A stretch of 64,000 nt of DNA from Beta vulgaris subsp. vulgaris (taxonomy: Eukaryota > Streptophyta > Magnoliopsida > Caryophyllales > Amaranthaceae): the NCBI RefSeq assembly GCF_026745355.1, contig NC_079206.1:47745261-47809260 (forward strand). The letters are read 5' to 3'. Below the pieces are notes generated by a model. That model ran no database searches. It had not been told where the DNA came from and saw only the letters and a program-made list of their open reading frames with translations. Position 1 is the stretch's first letter. The number at the start of each line of letters is the position of its first letter. A program made the position numbers and the translations under genes. Of this stretch, positions 49,433-61,747 are shown piece after piece.

Positions 49433-51299
49433 GCCTGAGCATAGTAAGATGTTGAATGCAATTTAGTAATCCCAAATTGATTATAGATTCATTATCAACT
49501 TCATCATCCACTTTTGGGATTGGTTTGCCTTTCTTTTCCCGTAAATTCATTTTAGACTTCCTCTATATGTATCTATATCCTCATTAAACCAGGCATCACT
49601 CTCTTGCTAACATGGTTTCTCTACTTTATGATGCACAGGGAAGCACTCAAGAAGCAAGTGTGATGAAAGAGTCTGATCGAGGGAAAAAGGCTAATTTGTA
49701 TACGTCCATCGTTATACGAAATCAATCTGCTTCTGCTAGCAGTGATCATTCTTCCAACGATTAGTCTTTTGAGCATATAAAATAAGAATACAAGATATGG
49801 GACCTCTGCTTGACCCTTACAGACAATCCTTATGATCAAAATTTTGCACAGACTCTCAAACAACTTATTTTTTTGGTAAACTGTAAGTATTATACCAAAA
49901 ACGCATGAAAACATGCCTGATTACAACCAAAACAACACCCAAAAAATCAGAAGACCAACCAGACTACAGCCACCAGAAAAAGAAAAATAAACCAACAACC
50001 AGATAGGCAAACACAAAAGAAACCTACAACAACTAATTACAATTCAGGTCTAGCTGCTCAAACCAATCTCTATCTACATCGCCCCATCTATCATAAAACT
50101 CTCAAACAAATTTCGGAACCCCTGATTTCTCAAGGCTTTGAGTATTGGATACCTTGCCTTGATTATGTTAAGGAAATCCTTCTTCTCCAACAATTTAATG
50201 CTGAATCAAGAGTTCAATCTCTCAAATACTCAGCTCAAAAGTTCATGAAGAGGAAGCTTCTTTGGAAGCTCAAGCCAAGTCCTTTATAAACTTCAGTACT
50301 CAAATCTAAGATTCATCGAGTTCTTTGGATCAGAAGGTGAAGTCTCTTTATGAGGAAAGGCAATCTCTACAGAATCGCTTGGTTGAGATTAACAGAGAAG
50401 AGATCAATATCATCAATGAGAACTCTTCACTCCAAAGCTCCATTGATATTGAAAAAAAGAAGCTACACCAAGGGCGCACCAAACTTGCAAATTTGAGGCA
50501 AGAGATATTCAAAGACATGGTTGTACAACAAAGCTTGATCCTCCAAAAGAAAAACTCTGTAATGCTTAATCAACCATTAAAAACCTTAGTTTGGATGTTA
50601 AATAATGTTGGAACGTCTAAGATATATGACATTATTTTTAATGCTGTAATCTCAATAATGCTTAGATGTTTAAAACAATTCTGCATATTTTTGTTGAAAC
50701 ACATGATCATGTTGTTTCCATATTGATGGATGATATTTCTTTAGAAATTTGCGATTCAAGGCTCTATATTTATGTTGCCATATATATCTTTTAATAGGTA
50801 TGCATTTTTAGACATTTTCTTATGAATGATAAAGGGACCTTGCCCCATAGGTGACCATTTCTGTAGTGGGATCTTTGTAAGCTGCTTCTAGCGGAAAGCA
50901 TTTACAAACTTATCATTCTCCTGGAATTCTTAGGCACTACTCTTTTGTCATAGGCCCTAACAACCTTTTCCTTTTGGATTCTCATTTTGGTCAAAGCTTC
51001 TTCCTTATCTTCTAGAGCATCCATAATTTCTACATTCATTGCCTGTGAATAGTCAACTCATGATAATCCCATTTGTTGCTCTATCATAGATGACATTATG
51101 CTCACTTTAGCAAGGATTATTAGAGTGTGTCCATAAACTAAGTTAAAAGGAGTAACTCCTGTTGTTTACCATTTAGAGGTCCTGTAGGCCCATAAGGCAT
51201 ATAACAACAATTCATCCCCATTTTATGAGATTATTATTATCTATTAACTTTGAGATACCTCTTACTATGATCTTATTGGTAGCCTCAACTTGACCATTT
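49433..51299 (+). repeat. Array unit 2
   Basis: Very similar to units 3 and 4. It shares with them the derived stop in 'ccaacgattagtc' and the 'aaaataagaatac' change near 49760-49795 that closes the PMD frame. The coiled-coil frame 50325-50726 is open (133 codons, MDQKVKSLYEERQSLQNRLV). Confidence 0.85.
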
Positions 51300-53171
51300 G
51301 CCTGAGCATAGTAAGATGTTGAATGCAATTTAGTAATCCCAAATTGGTTATAGGTTCATTATCAACTTCATTATCCACTTTTGGGATTGGTTTGCCTTTC
51401 TTTTCCTGTAAATTCATTTTAGACTTCCTCTATATGTATCTATATCCTCATTAAACCAGGCATCACTCTCTTGCTAACATGGTTTCTCTACTTTATGATG
51501 CAGAGGGAAGCACTCAAGAAGCAAGTGTGATGAAAGAGTCTGATCGAGGTAAAAAGGCTAATTTGAATACGTCCATCGTTATACGAAATCAATCGGCTTC
51601 TGCTAGCAGTGATCATTCTTCCAACGATTAGTCTTTTGAGCATATAAAATAAGAATACAAGATATGGGACCTCTGCTTGACCCTTACAGACAATCCTTAT
51701 AATCAAAATTTTGCACAGACTCTCAAACAACTTTTTTTTTTGGTAAACTGTAAGTATTATACCAAAAACGCATGAAAACATGCTGAATTACAACCAAAAC
51801 AACACCCATAAAAATCAAGAAGACCAACCAAACTACATCCACGAGAAAAAGAAAAACAAACCAACAACCAGATAGGCAAACACAAAAGAAACCTACAACA
51901 ACTAATTACAATTCAGGTTTAGCTGCTCAAACCAATCTCTATCTACATCGCCCCATCTATCATAAAACTCTCAAACAAATTTCGGAATCCCTGATTTCTC
52001 AAGGCTTTGAGTATTGGATACCTTGCCTTGATTATGTTAAGGAAATCCTTCTTCTCCAACAATTTAATGCTGAATCAAGAGTTCAATCTCTCAAATACTC
52101 AGCTCAAAAGTTCAAGAAGAGGAAGCTTCTTTGGAAGCTTAAGCCAAGTCCTTTATAAACTTCAGTACTCAAATCTAAGATTCATCGAGTTCTATGGATC
52201 AGAAGGTGAAGTCTCTTTATGAGGAAAGGCAATCTCTACAGAATCGCTTGGTTGAGATCAACAGAGAAGAGATCAATATCATCAATGAGAACTCTTCACT
52301 CCAAAGCTCCATTGATATTGAAAAAAAGAAGCTACACCAAGGGCGCACCAAACTTGCAAATTTGAGGCAGAGATATTCAAAGACATGGTTGTACAACAAA
52401 GCTTGATCCTCCAAAAGAAAAACTCTGTAATGCTTAATCAACCATTAAAAACCTTAGTTTGGATGTTAAATAATGTTGAAACGTCTAAGATATATGACAT
52501 TATTTTGAATGCTGTAATCTCAATAATGCTTAGATGTTTAAAGCAATTCTGCATATTTTTGTTGAAACACATGATCATGTTGTTTCCATATTGATGGATG
52601 ATATTTCTTTAGAAATTTGCGATTCAAGGCTCTATATTTATGTTGCCATATATATCTTTTAATAGGTATGCATTTTTAGACATTTTCTTATGAATGATAA
52701 AGGGACCTTGCCACATAGGTGACCATTTCCGTAGTTGAGGATCTTTGTAAGCTGCTTCTAGCGGAAAGCATTTTAGAAACTTATCATTCTCTTGGAATTC
52801 TTTAGGCACTACTCTTTTGTCATAGGCCCTAACAACCTTTTCCTTTTGGATTCTCATTTTGGTCAAAGCTTCTTCCTTATCTTCTAGAGCATCCATAATT
52901 TCTACATTCATTGCCTGTGAATAGTCAACTCATGATAATCCCATTTGTTGCTCTATCCTAGATGACATTATGCTCACTTTAGCAAGGATTATTAGAGTGT
53001 GTCCATAAACTAAGTTAAAAGGTGTAACTCCTGTTGCTTACCATTTAGAGGTCCTGTAGGCCCATAAGGCATATAACAACAATTCATCCCCATTTTATGA
53101 GATTATTATTATCTATTAACTTTGAGATCCCTCTTACTATGATCTTATTGGTAGCCTCAACTTGACCATTT
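51300..53171 (+). repeat. Array unit 3
   Basis: Carries the same derived stops as units 2 and 4. The coiled coil is frame-shifted by one lost base (gaggcagagata near 52365). The minus-strand integrase fragment 52911-52624 is the longest open copy in the array (95 codons). Confidence 0.85.
52624..52911 (-). pseudogene. Tat integrase C-terminal domain, best-preserved array copy
   Basis: Open for 95 codons: MDALEDKEEALTKMRIQKEK, AYDKRVVPKEFQENDKFLK, RKWSPMWQGPFIIHKKMSKN, LKDIYGNINIEP. This is the C-terminal integrase domain with the GPFIIHK strand seen in gypsy elements. The stop is about 30 bases from the end of the oppositely oriented coiled-coil frame (52594), so the two genes meet tail to tail. 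Confidence 0.75.
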
Positions 53172-55035
53172 GCCTGAGCATAGTAAGATGTTGAATGCAA
53201 TTTAGTAATCCCAAATTGGTTATAGGTTCATTATCAACTTCATTATCCACTTTTGGGATTGGTTTGCCTTTCTTTTCCCGTAAATTCATTTTAGACTTCC
53301 TCTATATGTATCTATATCCTCATTAAACCAGGCATCACTCTCTTGCCAACATGGTTTCTCTACTTTATGATGCAGAGGGAAGCACTCAAGAAGCAAGTGT
53401 GATGAAAGAGTCTGATCGAGGGAAAAAGGCTAATTTGAATACGTCCATCGTTATACGAAATCAATCTACTTCTGCTAGTAGTGATCATTCTTCCAACGAT
53501 TAGTCTTTTGAGCATATAAAATAAGAATACAAGATATGGGACCTCTGCTTGACCCTTACAGACAATCCTTATAATCAAAATTTTGCACAGACTCTTAAAC
53601 AACTTTTTTTTTTGGTAAACTGTAAGTATTATACCAAAAACGCATGAAAACATGCTGAATTACAACCAAAACAACACCCATAAAAATCAAGAAGACCAAC
53701 CAGACTACATCCACCAGAAAAAGAAAAACAAACCAACAACCAGATAGGCAAACACAAAAGAAACCTACAACAACTAATTACAATTTAGGTTTAGCTGCTC
53801 AAACCAATCTCTATCTACATCGCCCCATCTATCATAAAACTCTCAAACAAATTTCGAAATCCCTGATTTCTCAAGGTTTTCAGTATTAGATACCTTGCCT
53901 TGATTATGTTAAGGAAATCCTTCTTCTCCATAAATTTAATGCTGAATCAAGAGTTCAATCTCTCAAATACTCAGCTCAAAAGATCAAGAAGAGGAAGCTT
54001 CTTTGGAAGCTCAAGCCAAGTCCTTTAAAAACATCAGTACATAAATCAAAGATTCATTAAGTTCTTTGGATCAGAAGGTGAATTCTCCTTCTGAGGAAAG
54101 GCAATCTCTACAGAATCGCTTGGTTGAGATCAGCAGAGAAGAGATTAATATCATCAACGAGAAATCTTCACTCCAAAGCTCCATTGATATTGATAAGAAG
54201 AAGCTACACCAAGGGAGCACTGAACTTGCAAATTTGAGGCAAGAGATTTTCAAAGACATGGTTGAACAACAAAGCTTGATCCTCCAAAAGAAAAACTCTG
54301 TAATGCTTGGTAAACCATTAAAAACCTTAGTTTGGTTGTTAAATAATGTTGGAACGTCTAAGATATATGACATTATTTTTCATGCTGTAATCTCAATAAT
54401 GTTTAGATGTTTAAAGCAATTCTGCATATTTTTGTTGAAATAGATGATCATGTTGTTTCCATATTGATGGATGATATTTCTTTAGAAATTTGCGATTCAA
54501 GGCTCTATATTTATGTTTCCATATATACGATTTAATAGGTATGCATTTCCAGACACTTTTTTATGAGTGATAAAGGGAACTTGCCACTTAGGTGACCATT
54601 TCCGTAGTTGAGGATCTTTGAAAATTGCTTCAAGCAGAAAACATTTTCAAAACTTTATCATTCTCTTGGAATTCTTTAGGCACTACTCTTTTGTTATAGG
54701 CCCTAACAACCTTTTGTTTTTGGATTCTCATTTTGATCAAAGCTTCTTCCTTATCTTCTAGAGCATCCATAACATTCATTGCTTGTGAATAGTCATCTCA
54801 TGATAATCCCATTTGTTGGGCTATCCTAGATGACCTTATGTTCACTTTAGCATGGATTATTATAGTGTGTCCATAAACTAAGTTAAAAGGAGTAACTTCT
54901 GCTGCTGTCCTTGTAGAGGTTTTGTAGGCCCACAGGATATATAACAACAATTCGTCCTATTTTATGAGATTATTATCTATTAACTTTGAGATCCCTTTTA
55001 CTATGATCTTATTGGTAGCCTCAGCTTGATCATTT
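53172..55035 (+). repeat. Array unit 4
   Basis: Shares the unit 2/3 stops in its PMD part. Its coiled-coil part (54066-54443, 125 open codons) has several substitutions seen in no other unit (NSPSEERQ, INEKSSLQ, LGKPLKTL). The minus-strand integrase part is more diverged, with a deletion near 54770. Confidence 0.8.
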
Positions 55036-56903
55036 GCCTGAGCATAGTAAGGTGTTGAATGCAATTTAGTAATCCCAAATTGATTAAAGGTTCATCATCA
55101 ACTTCAGTATCCACTTATGGGACTTGTTTGCCTTTCTTTCCTCGTGAGCTCATTTTAAACTTCCTCTATATGAATCCATTTCCTCATAAAACCAAGCTTC
55201 ACTCTCTTGCTAACTTGGTTTCTCTACTTTATGATGTAGAGGGAAGCACTCAAGAAGCAAGTGTGATGAAAGTGTCTGATCGAGGGAAAAAGGCTAATTT
55301 GAATATGTCCATCGGTGTACGAAATCAATCTGCTTCTGCTAGCAGTGATTATTCTTCCAACGATGAGTCTTATGAGCATATAAAACAAGAAGACAAGATA
55401 TGGGACCTCTGCTTGACCCTTACAGACAATCCTTATGATAAGAATTCTGCACAGATTTTCTTACAACTTTTTTTTTGGTAAATTGTAAGTATTATAACAA
55501 AAACACATGAAAACATGCTGAATTAAAACCAAAACAACACCCATCAAAATCAAGAATACCAACCAGACTACAACCACCAGAAAAAGAAAAACAAACCAAC
55601 AACCAGATAGGCAAACACAGAAGCAACCTACAACAACTAATTACAATTCAGGTTTAGATGTTCAAACCAATCTCTATCTACTTCGCCCCGTCTATCATAA
55701 AACTTCCAAAAAAAATTCGGAATCCCTGATTTCTCAAGGCTTTGAGTATTGGATACCTTGCGTTGATTATGTTAAGGAAGACCTTCTTCTCTAGCAATGT
55801 AATGCTGAATCAAGAGTTCAATGTCTCAAATACTCAGCTCAAAAGTTCAAGAAGAGGAAGCTTCTTTGGAAGCTCAAGCCAAGTCCTTTATAAACTTCAG
55901 TACACAAATCCAAGATTCATTGAGTTCTTTGGATCAGAAGGTGAAGTCTCTTTATGAGGAAAGGCAATCTCTACAGAATCGCTTGGTTGAGATCAACAGA
56001 GAAGAGATCAATATCATCAATGAGAACTCTTCACTCCAAAGCTCCATTGATATTGAAAAGAAGAAGCTACACCAAGGGCGCACCAAACTTGCAAATTGGA
56101 GGCAAGAGATATTCAAAGACATGGTTGTACAACAAAGCTTGATCCTCCAAAATAAAAACTCTGTAATGCTTAATCAACCATTAAAAACCTTAGTTTGGAT
56201 GTTAAATAATGTTGGAACGTCTAAGATATATGACATTATATTTAATGCTGTAATCTCAATAATCCTTAGATGTTTAAAACAATTCTGCATGTTTTTGTCG
56301 AAACACATGATCATGTTGTTCCTAAATAGATGGATGATTTTTCTGTAGAAATTTTCGATTCAAGGCTCTATATTTATGTTTCCATATATATCTTTTAATA
56401 GGTATGCATTTCCAGACACTTTTTTATGAATGATAAAGGGACCTTGCCACTTAGGTGACCATTTCAGTAGTTGAGGATCTTTGAAAGCTGCTTCTAGCAG
56501 GAAACATTTTCCAAACTTTATCATTCTCCTGGAATTCTTTAGACACTACTGTTTTCTTATAGGCCCTAACAACCTTTTCTTTTTGGATTCTCATTTTGAT
56601 CAAAGCTTCTTCCTTATCTTCTAGAGCATCCATAATTTCAACATTCATTGCTTGTGAATAGTCATCTCATGATAATCCCATTTGTTGGGCTATCCTAGAT
56701 GACCTTATGTTCACTTTAGCAGGGATTATTATAGTGTGTCCAGAAACTAAGTTAAAAGGAGTAATTCCTGCTGCTTTCCTTTTAGAGGTTTTGTAGGACC
56801 ATAGAGCATATAACAACAATTCGTCCTATTTTATGAGATTATTATCTATTAACTTTGAGATCCCTTTACTATGATCTTATTGGTAGCCTCAGTGTGACCA
56901 TTT
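55036..56903 (+). repeat. Array unit 5, least damaged PMD/coiled-coil copy
   Basis: The PMD frame 55059-55481 is open (140 codons) and lacks the unit 2-4 stops. The coiled-coil frame is the longest of the array (55821-56348, 175 codons: VQEEEASLEAQAKSFINFS, QIQDSLSSLDQKVKSLYEER). The minus-strand integrase fragment starts at 56648 and is frameshifted. Confidence 0.85.
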
Positions 56904-56925
56904 GCCTGAGCATAGAAAGGTGTTG

Positions 56926-58305
56926 CACAAGTAGAATAAATGCTATTTGCTGCGGTAATATTGCTGCGGTTTTACCCATACGCAGCAATATATCACGTAA
57001 AAATAAATATAAAATATGAAATAAAGATATTGCTGCGGTTCCTTCTTAAAACCGCAACAATATGGTATCTATGATTTTTTTTTGAAAAAAAATTGACTAG
57101 TTAACCAAATATATTGCTGCGGTTTTTGTCAAGAACCATATATTAAAAGACACGTTAGGGCTTTTTCCCCTCTCATTCTCTCAATCCTCACTAGCCGTTT
57201 CTTTCATTCTCTCAACCTTCTCTCTCTCAACCTCTCTCATCTCTCTCAACGTCTCTTTTCTCTCAACCTCTCAACTCTCTCAACGTCCACCGGCGGCACG
57301 TTCTCTCTCAATCACCGGCGGCACGTCCTCTCTCAATCACCGGCGGCACGTTCTCTCTCAATCACTGGTGACTCGTGCATAAACAAAACGAGTCCAACAG
57401 CCTAAGCACATCAGCACGTTCCCGTCAGCCTTCGAACGGAGCGACGAATGCTTCCGTCAACCTTCGAACGGAGCTGTTTTCCAGATTGTTCGTCGATCGG
57501 AATTTCAGTGCTGATATTTTTATTTCTTGATCTGAATTCCAGTAGTGATGTTCGTCGATCTGAATTCCAGATTGTCACGCGATCTCGTTTGTTTTTTTTT
57601 TCGTTTTTAGATCTTTCTTTTCTTTTTTCTTCTCCTCTACTGTAATGAAATGGTGATGTTTTTATTTCTTGATCTGAATTCCAGTGGTGATGTTCGTCGA
57701 TCTGAATTCTAGATTGTCCTCGACGCGATCTTGTTTTTTTTTTTTCGTTTTTAGATCTGAATTTCTTTTCTTTTTTCTCCTCCTCTAATGTAATGAAATT
57801 ATTAGTGGTGATGTTTATATTTATTTTTTTTTGATTTTCAGATTTTTGTATGTAATAAATTTTCTGTTTTTTTTGTTTAATTTTGTAATTATAATTTCAT
57901 TTGAGTGAATTTTTAATATATTTTCTGCTTTTTTAGTTTCTTTTTATATTGGGTGTTTATAACATTGTTGTAGCTAATATAACATATTATAATAATGTTA
58001 CTGTAACCACAAATAATTTAGGCCCTGAAAAATAAAAAAAATAAATTTTTTTTTTACCTGCCTGGTGCCTATTGCTGCGGTTTTGAGCCAGAAACCGCAG
58101 CAATATTACATGTCAATCAGATAATAAATAATAATATTGCTGCGGTTTGGTCTAAAAACCGCATCAATATTAGTAGATATTGCTGTGGTTTAAAACCGCA
58201 TCAATATAATTAATACCTATTGCTGCCCCCTTAATTGCTACGCGCCGAAAACCGCAGCAATAGGCCACTTTTTAACCGCAGCAAATAGCATTTATTCTAC
58301 TAGTG
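56926..58305. mobile_element. Small non-autonomous CACTA element, 1,380 bp, TSD TTG
   Basis: Left end CACAAGTAGAATAAATGC and right end (reverse complement) CACTAGTAGAATAAATGC, with TTG duplicated at 56923-56925 and 58306-58308. Both subterminal regions carry repeats of TTGCTGCGGTTTT. The centre (57165-57900) is leader-like and gene-derived: three copies of ctctcaatcaccggcggcac (57291-57366) and a ~145-bp tandem duplication (about 57515-57657 and 57658-57812). No transposase. Confidence 0.93.
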
Positions 58306-59599
58306 TTGAATGCAATTTTGTAATCCCAAATTAATTAAAGGTTCATCATAACCTTCACTATCCACTTATGGGACTGGTTTACCATTCTTTCGTCGTGAAT
58401 TCATTTTAGACTTCCTCAATATGAATCCATATCCTCATAAAACCAGGCATCACTCTCTTGCTAACTTGGTCTCTCTACTTTATGATGTAGAGGGAAGCAC
58501 TCAAGAAGCAAGTGTGATGAAAGAGTCTGATCGAGAGAAAAGGCTAATTTGAATACGTCCATCGTTGTACAAAATCAATCTGCTTCTGCTAGCAGTGATT
58601 ATTCTTTCAACGATGAGTCTTCTGAGCATATAAAACAAGAAGACAAGATATGGGACCTATTCTTGACCCTTACAGACAATCCTTCTGATCAGAATTCTAC
58701 GCAGACTCTCAAACAACTTTTTTTTTGGTAAACAGTAAGTATTATACCAAAAACGCATGAAAACATGCTGAATTACAACAAAAACAACACCCATCAAAAA
58801 TAAGAACACCAACCAGACTACAGCCACCAGAAAAAGAAAAACAAACCAATAACCATATAGGCAGACACAGAAGCAACCTACAACAACTAATTACAATTCA
58901 GGTTTAGCTGCGCAAACCAATCTATATCTACATCGCCCCATCTATCATAAAACTCTCAAAAGCAATTTGGAATCCCTGATTTCTCAAGGCTTTGAGTAGT
59001 GGATACCTTGCGTTGATTATTTTGAGGAAATCCTTCTTCTCCAGTAATGTAATGCTGAAGCAACAGTTCAATCTCTCAAATTGTCAGCTCAAAAGTTCAA
59101 GAAGAGGAAGCTTCTTTTGAAGCTCAAGCCAAGTCCTTTAAAAACATCAGTACACAAATCCAAGATTCTTTGAGTTCTTTGGATCAGAAGGTGAAGTCTC
59201 TTTATGAGGAAAGGCAATCTCTATAGAATCGCTTGGTTGAGATCAACAGAGAAGAGATCAATATCATCAATGAGAAGTGGTCACTGCAAAGCTCCATTGA
59301 TATTGAAAAGAAGAAGCTACACCAAGGACGCACCGAACATGCAAATTTGAGGCAAGAGATGTTCAAAGACATGGTTGTACAACAAAGCTTGATCCTCCAA
59401 AAGAAAAACTTTGTAATGCTTAGTCAACCATTAAAAACCTTAGTTTAGCTGTTAAATAATGTTGGAACGTCTAAGATATATGACATTATTTTTAATGTTG
59501 TAATCTCAATAATCCTTAGATGTTTGAAACAATTCTGCATGTTTTTGTTGAAACACATGATCATGTTGTTCCCATATAGATGGATGATGTTTCTTTAGA

Positions 59600-61122
59600 A
59601 ATTTGCGATTCAAGGCTCTCTATATATATATACTTTCATAGGTATGCATTCCCAGACAGTTTCTTATGAATGATAAAGGGACCTTGCCACTTAGGTGACC
59701 ATTTTCATAGTTGAGGATCTTTGTAAGCTGCTTATGGCTGAAAACATTTTCGAAACTTTATCATTCTCCTGGAATTCTTTAGGCACTACTCTTTTGTTAT
59801 AGGCCCTAACAACCTTTTCTTTTTGGATTCTCGTTTGGTCAAAGCTTCTTCCTTATCTTCTAGAGCATCCATAATTTCAATATTCATTGCTTGTGAATAG
59901 TCATCTCATGATAATCCCATTTGTTGGGCTATCCTAGATGACCTTATGTTCACTTTAGCAGGGATTATTAGAGTGTGTCAGTAAAAACTAAGTTAAAAGG
60001 AGTAACTCCTGTCGCTTTCCATTTAGAGGTCATGTAGGCCAATAGGGCATATAACAACAATTCGTCCCATTTTATGAGATTATTATCTATTAACTTTGAG
60101 ATCCCTTTTTTTTTTGCTAAGTAATTAATCATTATATTGCAACCCAAAAACAGTACATTGAGATCCCTTTTACTATGATCTTATTGGTAGCCTCAGCTTG
60201 ACCATTTGCCTGAGCATAGTAAGGTGTTGAATGCAATTTAGCAATTTGAAATTGATTAAGATAATACAGTAAGTCAGGGTTCCTGAATACTGTGGTTTAA
60301 TCAAAGGTTATAGTTTTCGAAATCCCAAAGCTTGTAAAGATTTTCTCTTTCAAGAAATTTGTTACAATCTGGGTGTTAATCTTATTGACAGCCTGAACCT
60401 CCACCCATTTGGTGAAGTACTCAGCCACAACTAGGATGTATGAATGCTTTTTAGAAGATGCAAGATTGATTTTTCCTATGACACCTACTGCACATCCTCT
60501 GAAAGGCCAAGATTTAAGAATGTATTTGAGTTATGAGGTTGGCGCCCTACTGATGGGTCCAAACTTCTAACATCTTTTACAACCTTGATCATATTCTATA
60601 CAATCCTTTCTCATAGTGGGCCAATAGAAATCATGTTCGTGGAAAATCCATCTCATTTTTAGGCCGTTTTGATGAGCACCACATAGCCCTTGGTGAATCT
60701 CTGCCATGAGAGTTAGAGCTTCTCCAGCATCCATACATTTCAAAAGTAATCCTTCTGGATCCTTTCTGTGTATTTCACCAAATTGCATGCAAAACTTGGT
60801 TGCTGCCATATTGACTCTATTTGGCACTTTTGTCCTAGATGGGTTCTGGAGATAGTGAATATTCATCTTTCGAGTCCTTTTCCTCCCGTAATATGGAAAC
60901 TCTATAGACTTCTAATATGTTTTCTGATATTTCCTTATTAGTTTCATTAAGAGGATCTAGGATCTTATCTTGGAGAATAATATCTTCATTTTGTGAAGGT
61001 ACCTCTACTCTGGCAGAAGCTATTTGGGATAACTGATCTTCTACTTTGTTTTCTTCTCTAGCAAATTTGTATAAAACTAATTTTCTTAAATTGTTTAGAG
61101 AATTCTTTTGCTTCCTTTCCAC
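59600..61122 (-). pseudogene. Tat-lineage Ty3/gypsy integrase (broken)
   Basis: Reading leftward: a linker between the RNase H region and integrase (61122-60835); the zinc-binding N-terminal domain (60866-60567) with IHQGLCGAHQNGLKM and DFYWPTMRKDC...CKRC; the catalytic core over 60560-60240 (ILVVAEYFTKWVEVQAVNKI) with stops; then the YYAQANGQAEATNKI motif at about 60208 and the C-terminal domain in array unit 6. Frameshifts throughout. Domain order and the tail-to-tail PMD-like ORF place it in the Tat group (Retand/Ogre relatives). Confidence 0.75.
60109..60157 (-). mobile_element. 49-bp LINE 3'-tail insertion, minus orientation
   Basis: Begins with a T run and ends within aacccaaaaacagtaca. 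It is flanked by a perfect 13-bp duplication ttgagatcccttt (60096-60108 and 60158-60170). Read on the minus strand its end, cttagcaaaaaaa, matches the 3' end of the LINE at 46390-46950, so the same family is likely. Confidence 0.8.
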
Positions 61123-61747
61123 ACTCCTGTGATACAGGTGATATACATTTAAATTCTTCAGTAATGACCAACTAAGAATCTCTGTATATCTTTGCTCTCT
61201 TAGCTCCTAACTCTAGCAACAACTCCAACCCAATCAATAAAGCTTCATATTCTGCTCTATTGTTGGTACATCAATCCTTTAGGGTCACTGCCAACTTGGT
61301 TATAACCCCATCAGAAGATAGAATATAGACCCCAGCTCCTGCTCTTTCTCTAGTGTTAGATCCATCAAAGAACAAGAGACATGGAAGGATATCCTCATCA
61401 ATGATTCCAGATTTACAGCAAGGATTGGTTGCTAAGAAGTCAGTTAGAGCTTGACCTTTTACTGCCTTTTGTGGCACGTATATTAGGTCGAATTGTAGTA
61501 AATTTAGACTCCATTTACTTAACCTTTCTTTTATAAAAGGTTGGGATATCATATATTTTATGACATGTATTGGAGATACTACTTCTATTGTGAATGTCAT
61601 AAAATAATATATGAGCTTAACCAATGCATCATATAAGTAAAAACCCCATTTTTCTGCCATGGTATACCTTTTCTCCGTGTCATACAGGATCCTACTTAGA
61701 ATATAACATGCTCATGTCCCTTCTCATTTTCTTGAGTGAGGAGATGA
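61123..61747 (-). pseudogene. Tat RNase H end plus second (archaeal-type) RNase H
   Basis: The frame 61660-61271 contains the end of the first RNase H and connection (FIKERLSKWSLNLLQFDLIY, KGQALTDFLA), then the start of a second RNase H (LLFFDGSNTRERAGAGVYIL). It continues after a frameshift with NNRAEYEALLIGLELLLELG. The dual RNase H is a hallmark of the Tat lineage. The upstream part is displaced by the solo LTR at 61748. Confidence 0.75.

Larger units (their letters stand above)
47560..60207. repeat. Tandem array of six ~1.87-kb units (PMD 3' part + Tat integrase 3' part)
   Basis: The junction phrase gcctgagcatag recurs at 47560, 49433, 51300, 53172, 55036, 56904 and 60208, giving periods of 1873, 1867, 1872, 1864, 1868 and 3304. 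The last falls to about 1.86 kb when the CACTA element, the LINE tail and their TSDs are removed. Each unit has, in order: a PMD-like segment on plus, an intron-like AC-rich stretch, a coiled-coil segment on plus, then the integrase C-terminal part on minus. Confidence 0.95.
56904..60207 (+). repeat. Array unit 6, with two nested insertions
   Basis: Interrupted after 22 bases by the 1.38-kb CACTA element, then resumes at 58306. The PMD frame 58549-58731 lacks the unit 2-4 stops but is shortened by a frameshift (gagagaaaagg near 58530). The coiled coil has a stop (ctatagaatcgc near 59221). The integrase part carries a 49-bp LINE tail insertion. To the right it runs without a break into the single-copy integrase. 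Confidence 0.85.

Noticed and set aside
47560..60207. Interpreting the array as an assembly artefact
   Set aside because: Units differ by substitutions, indels and nested insertions, and flanks differ on each side, which a simple assembly error would not produce. Long reads would still be the proper test.
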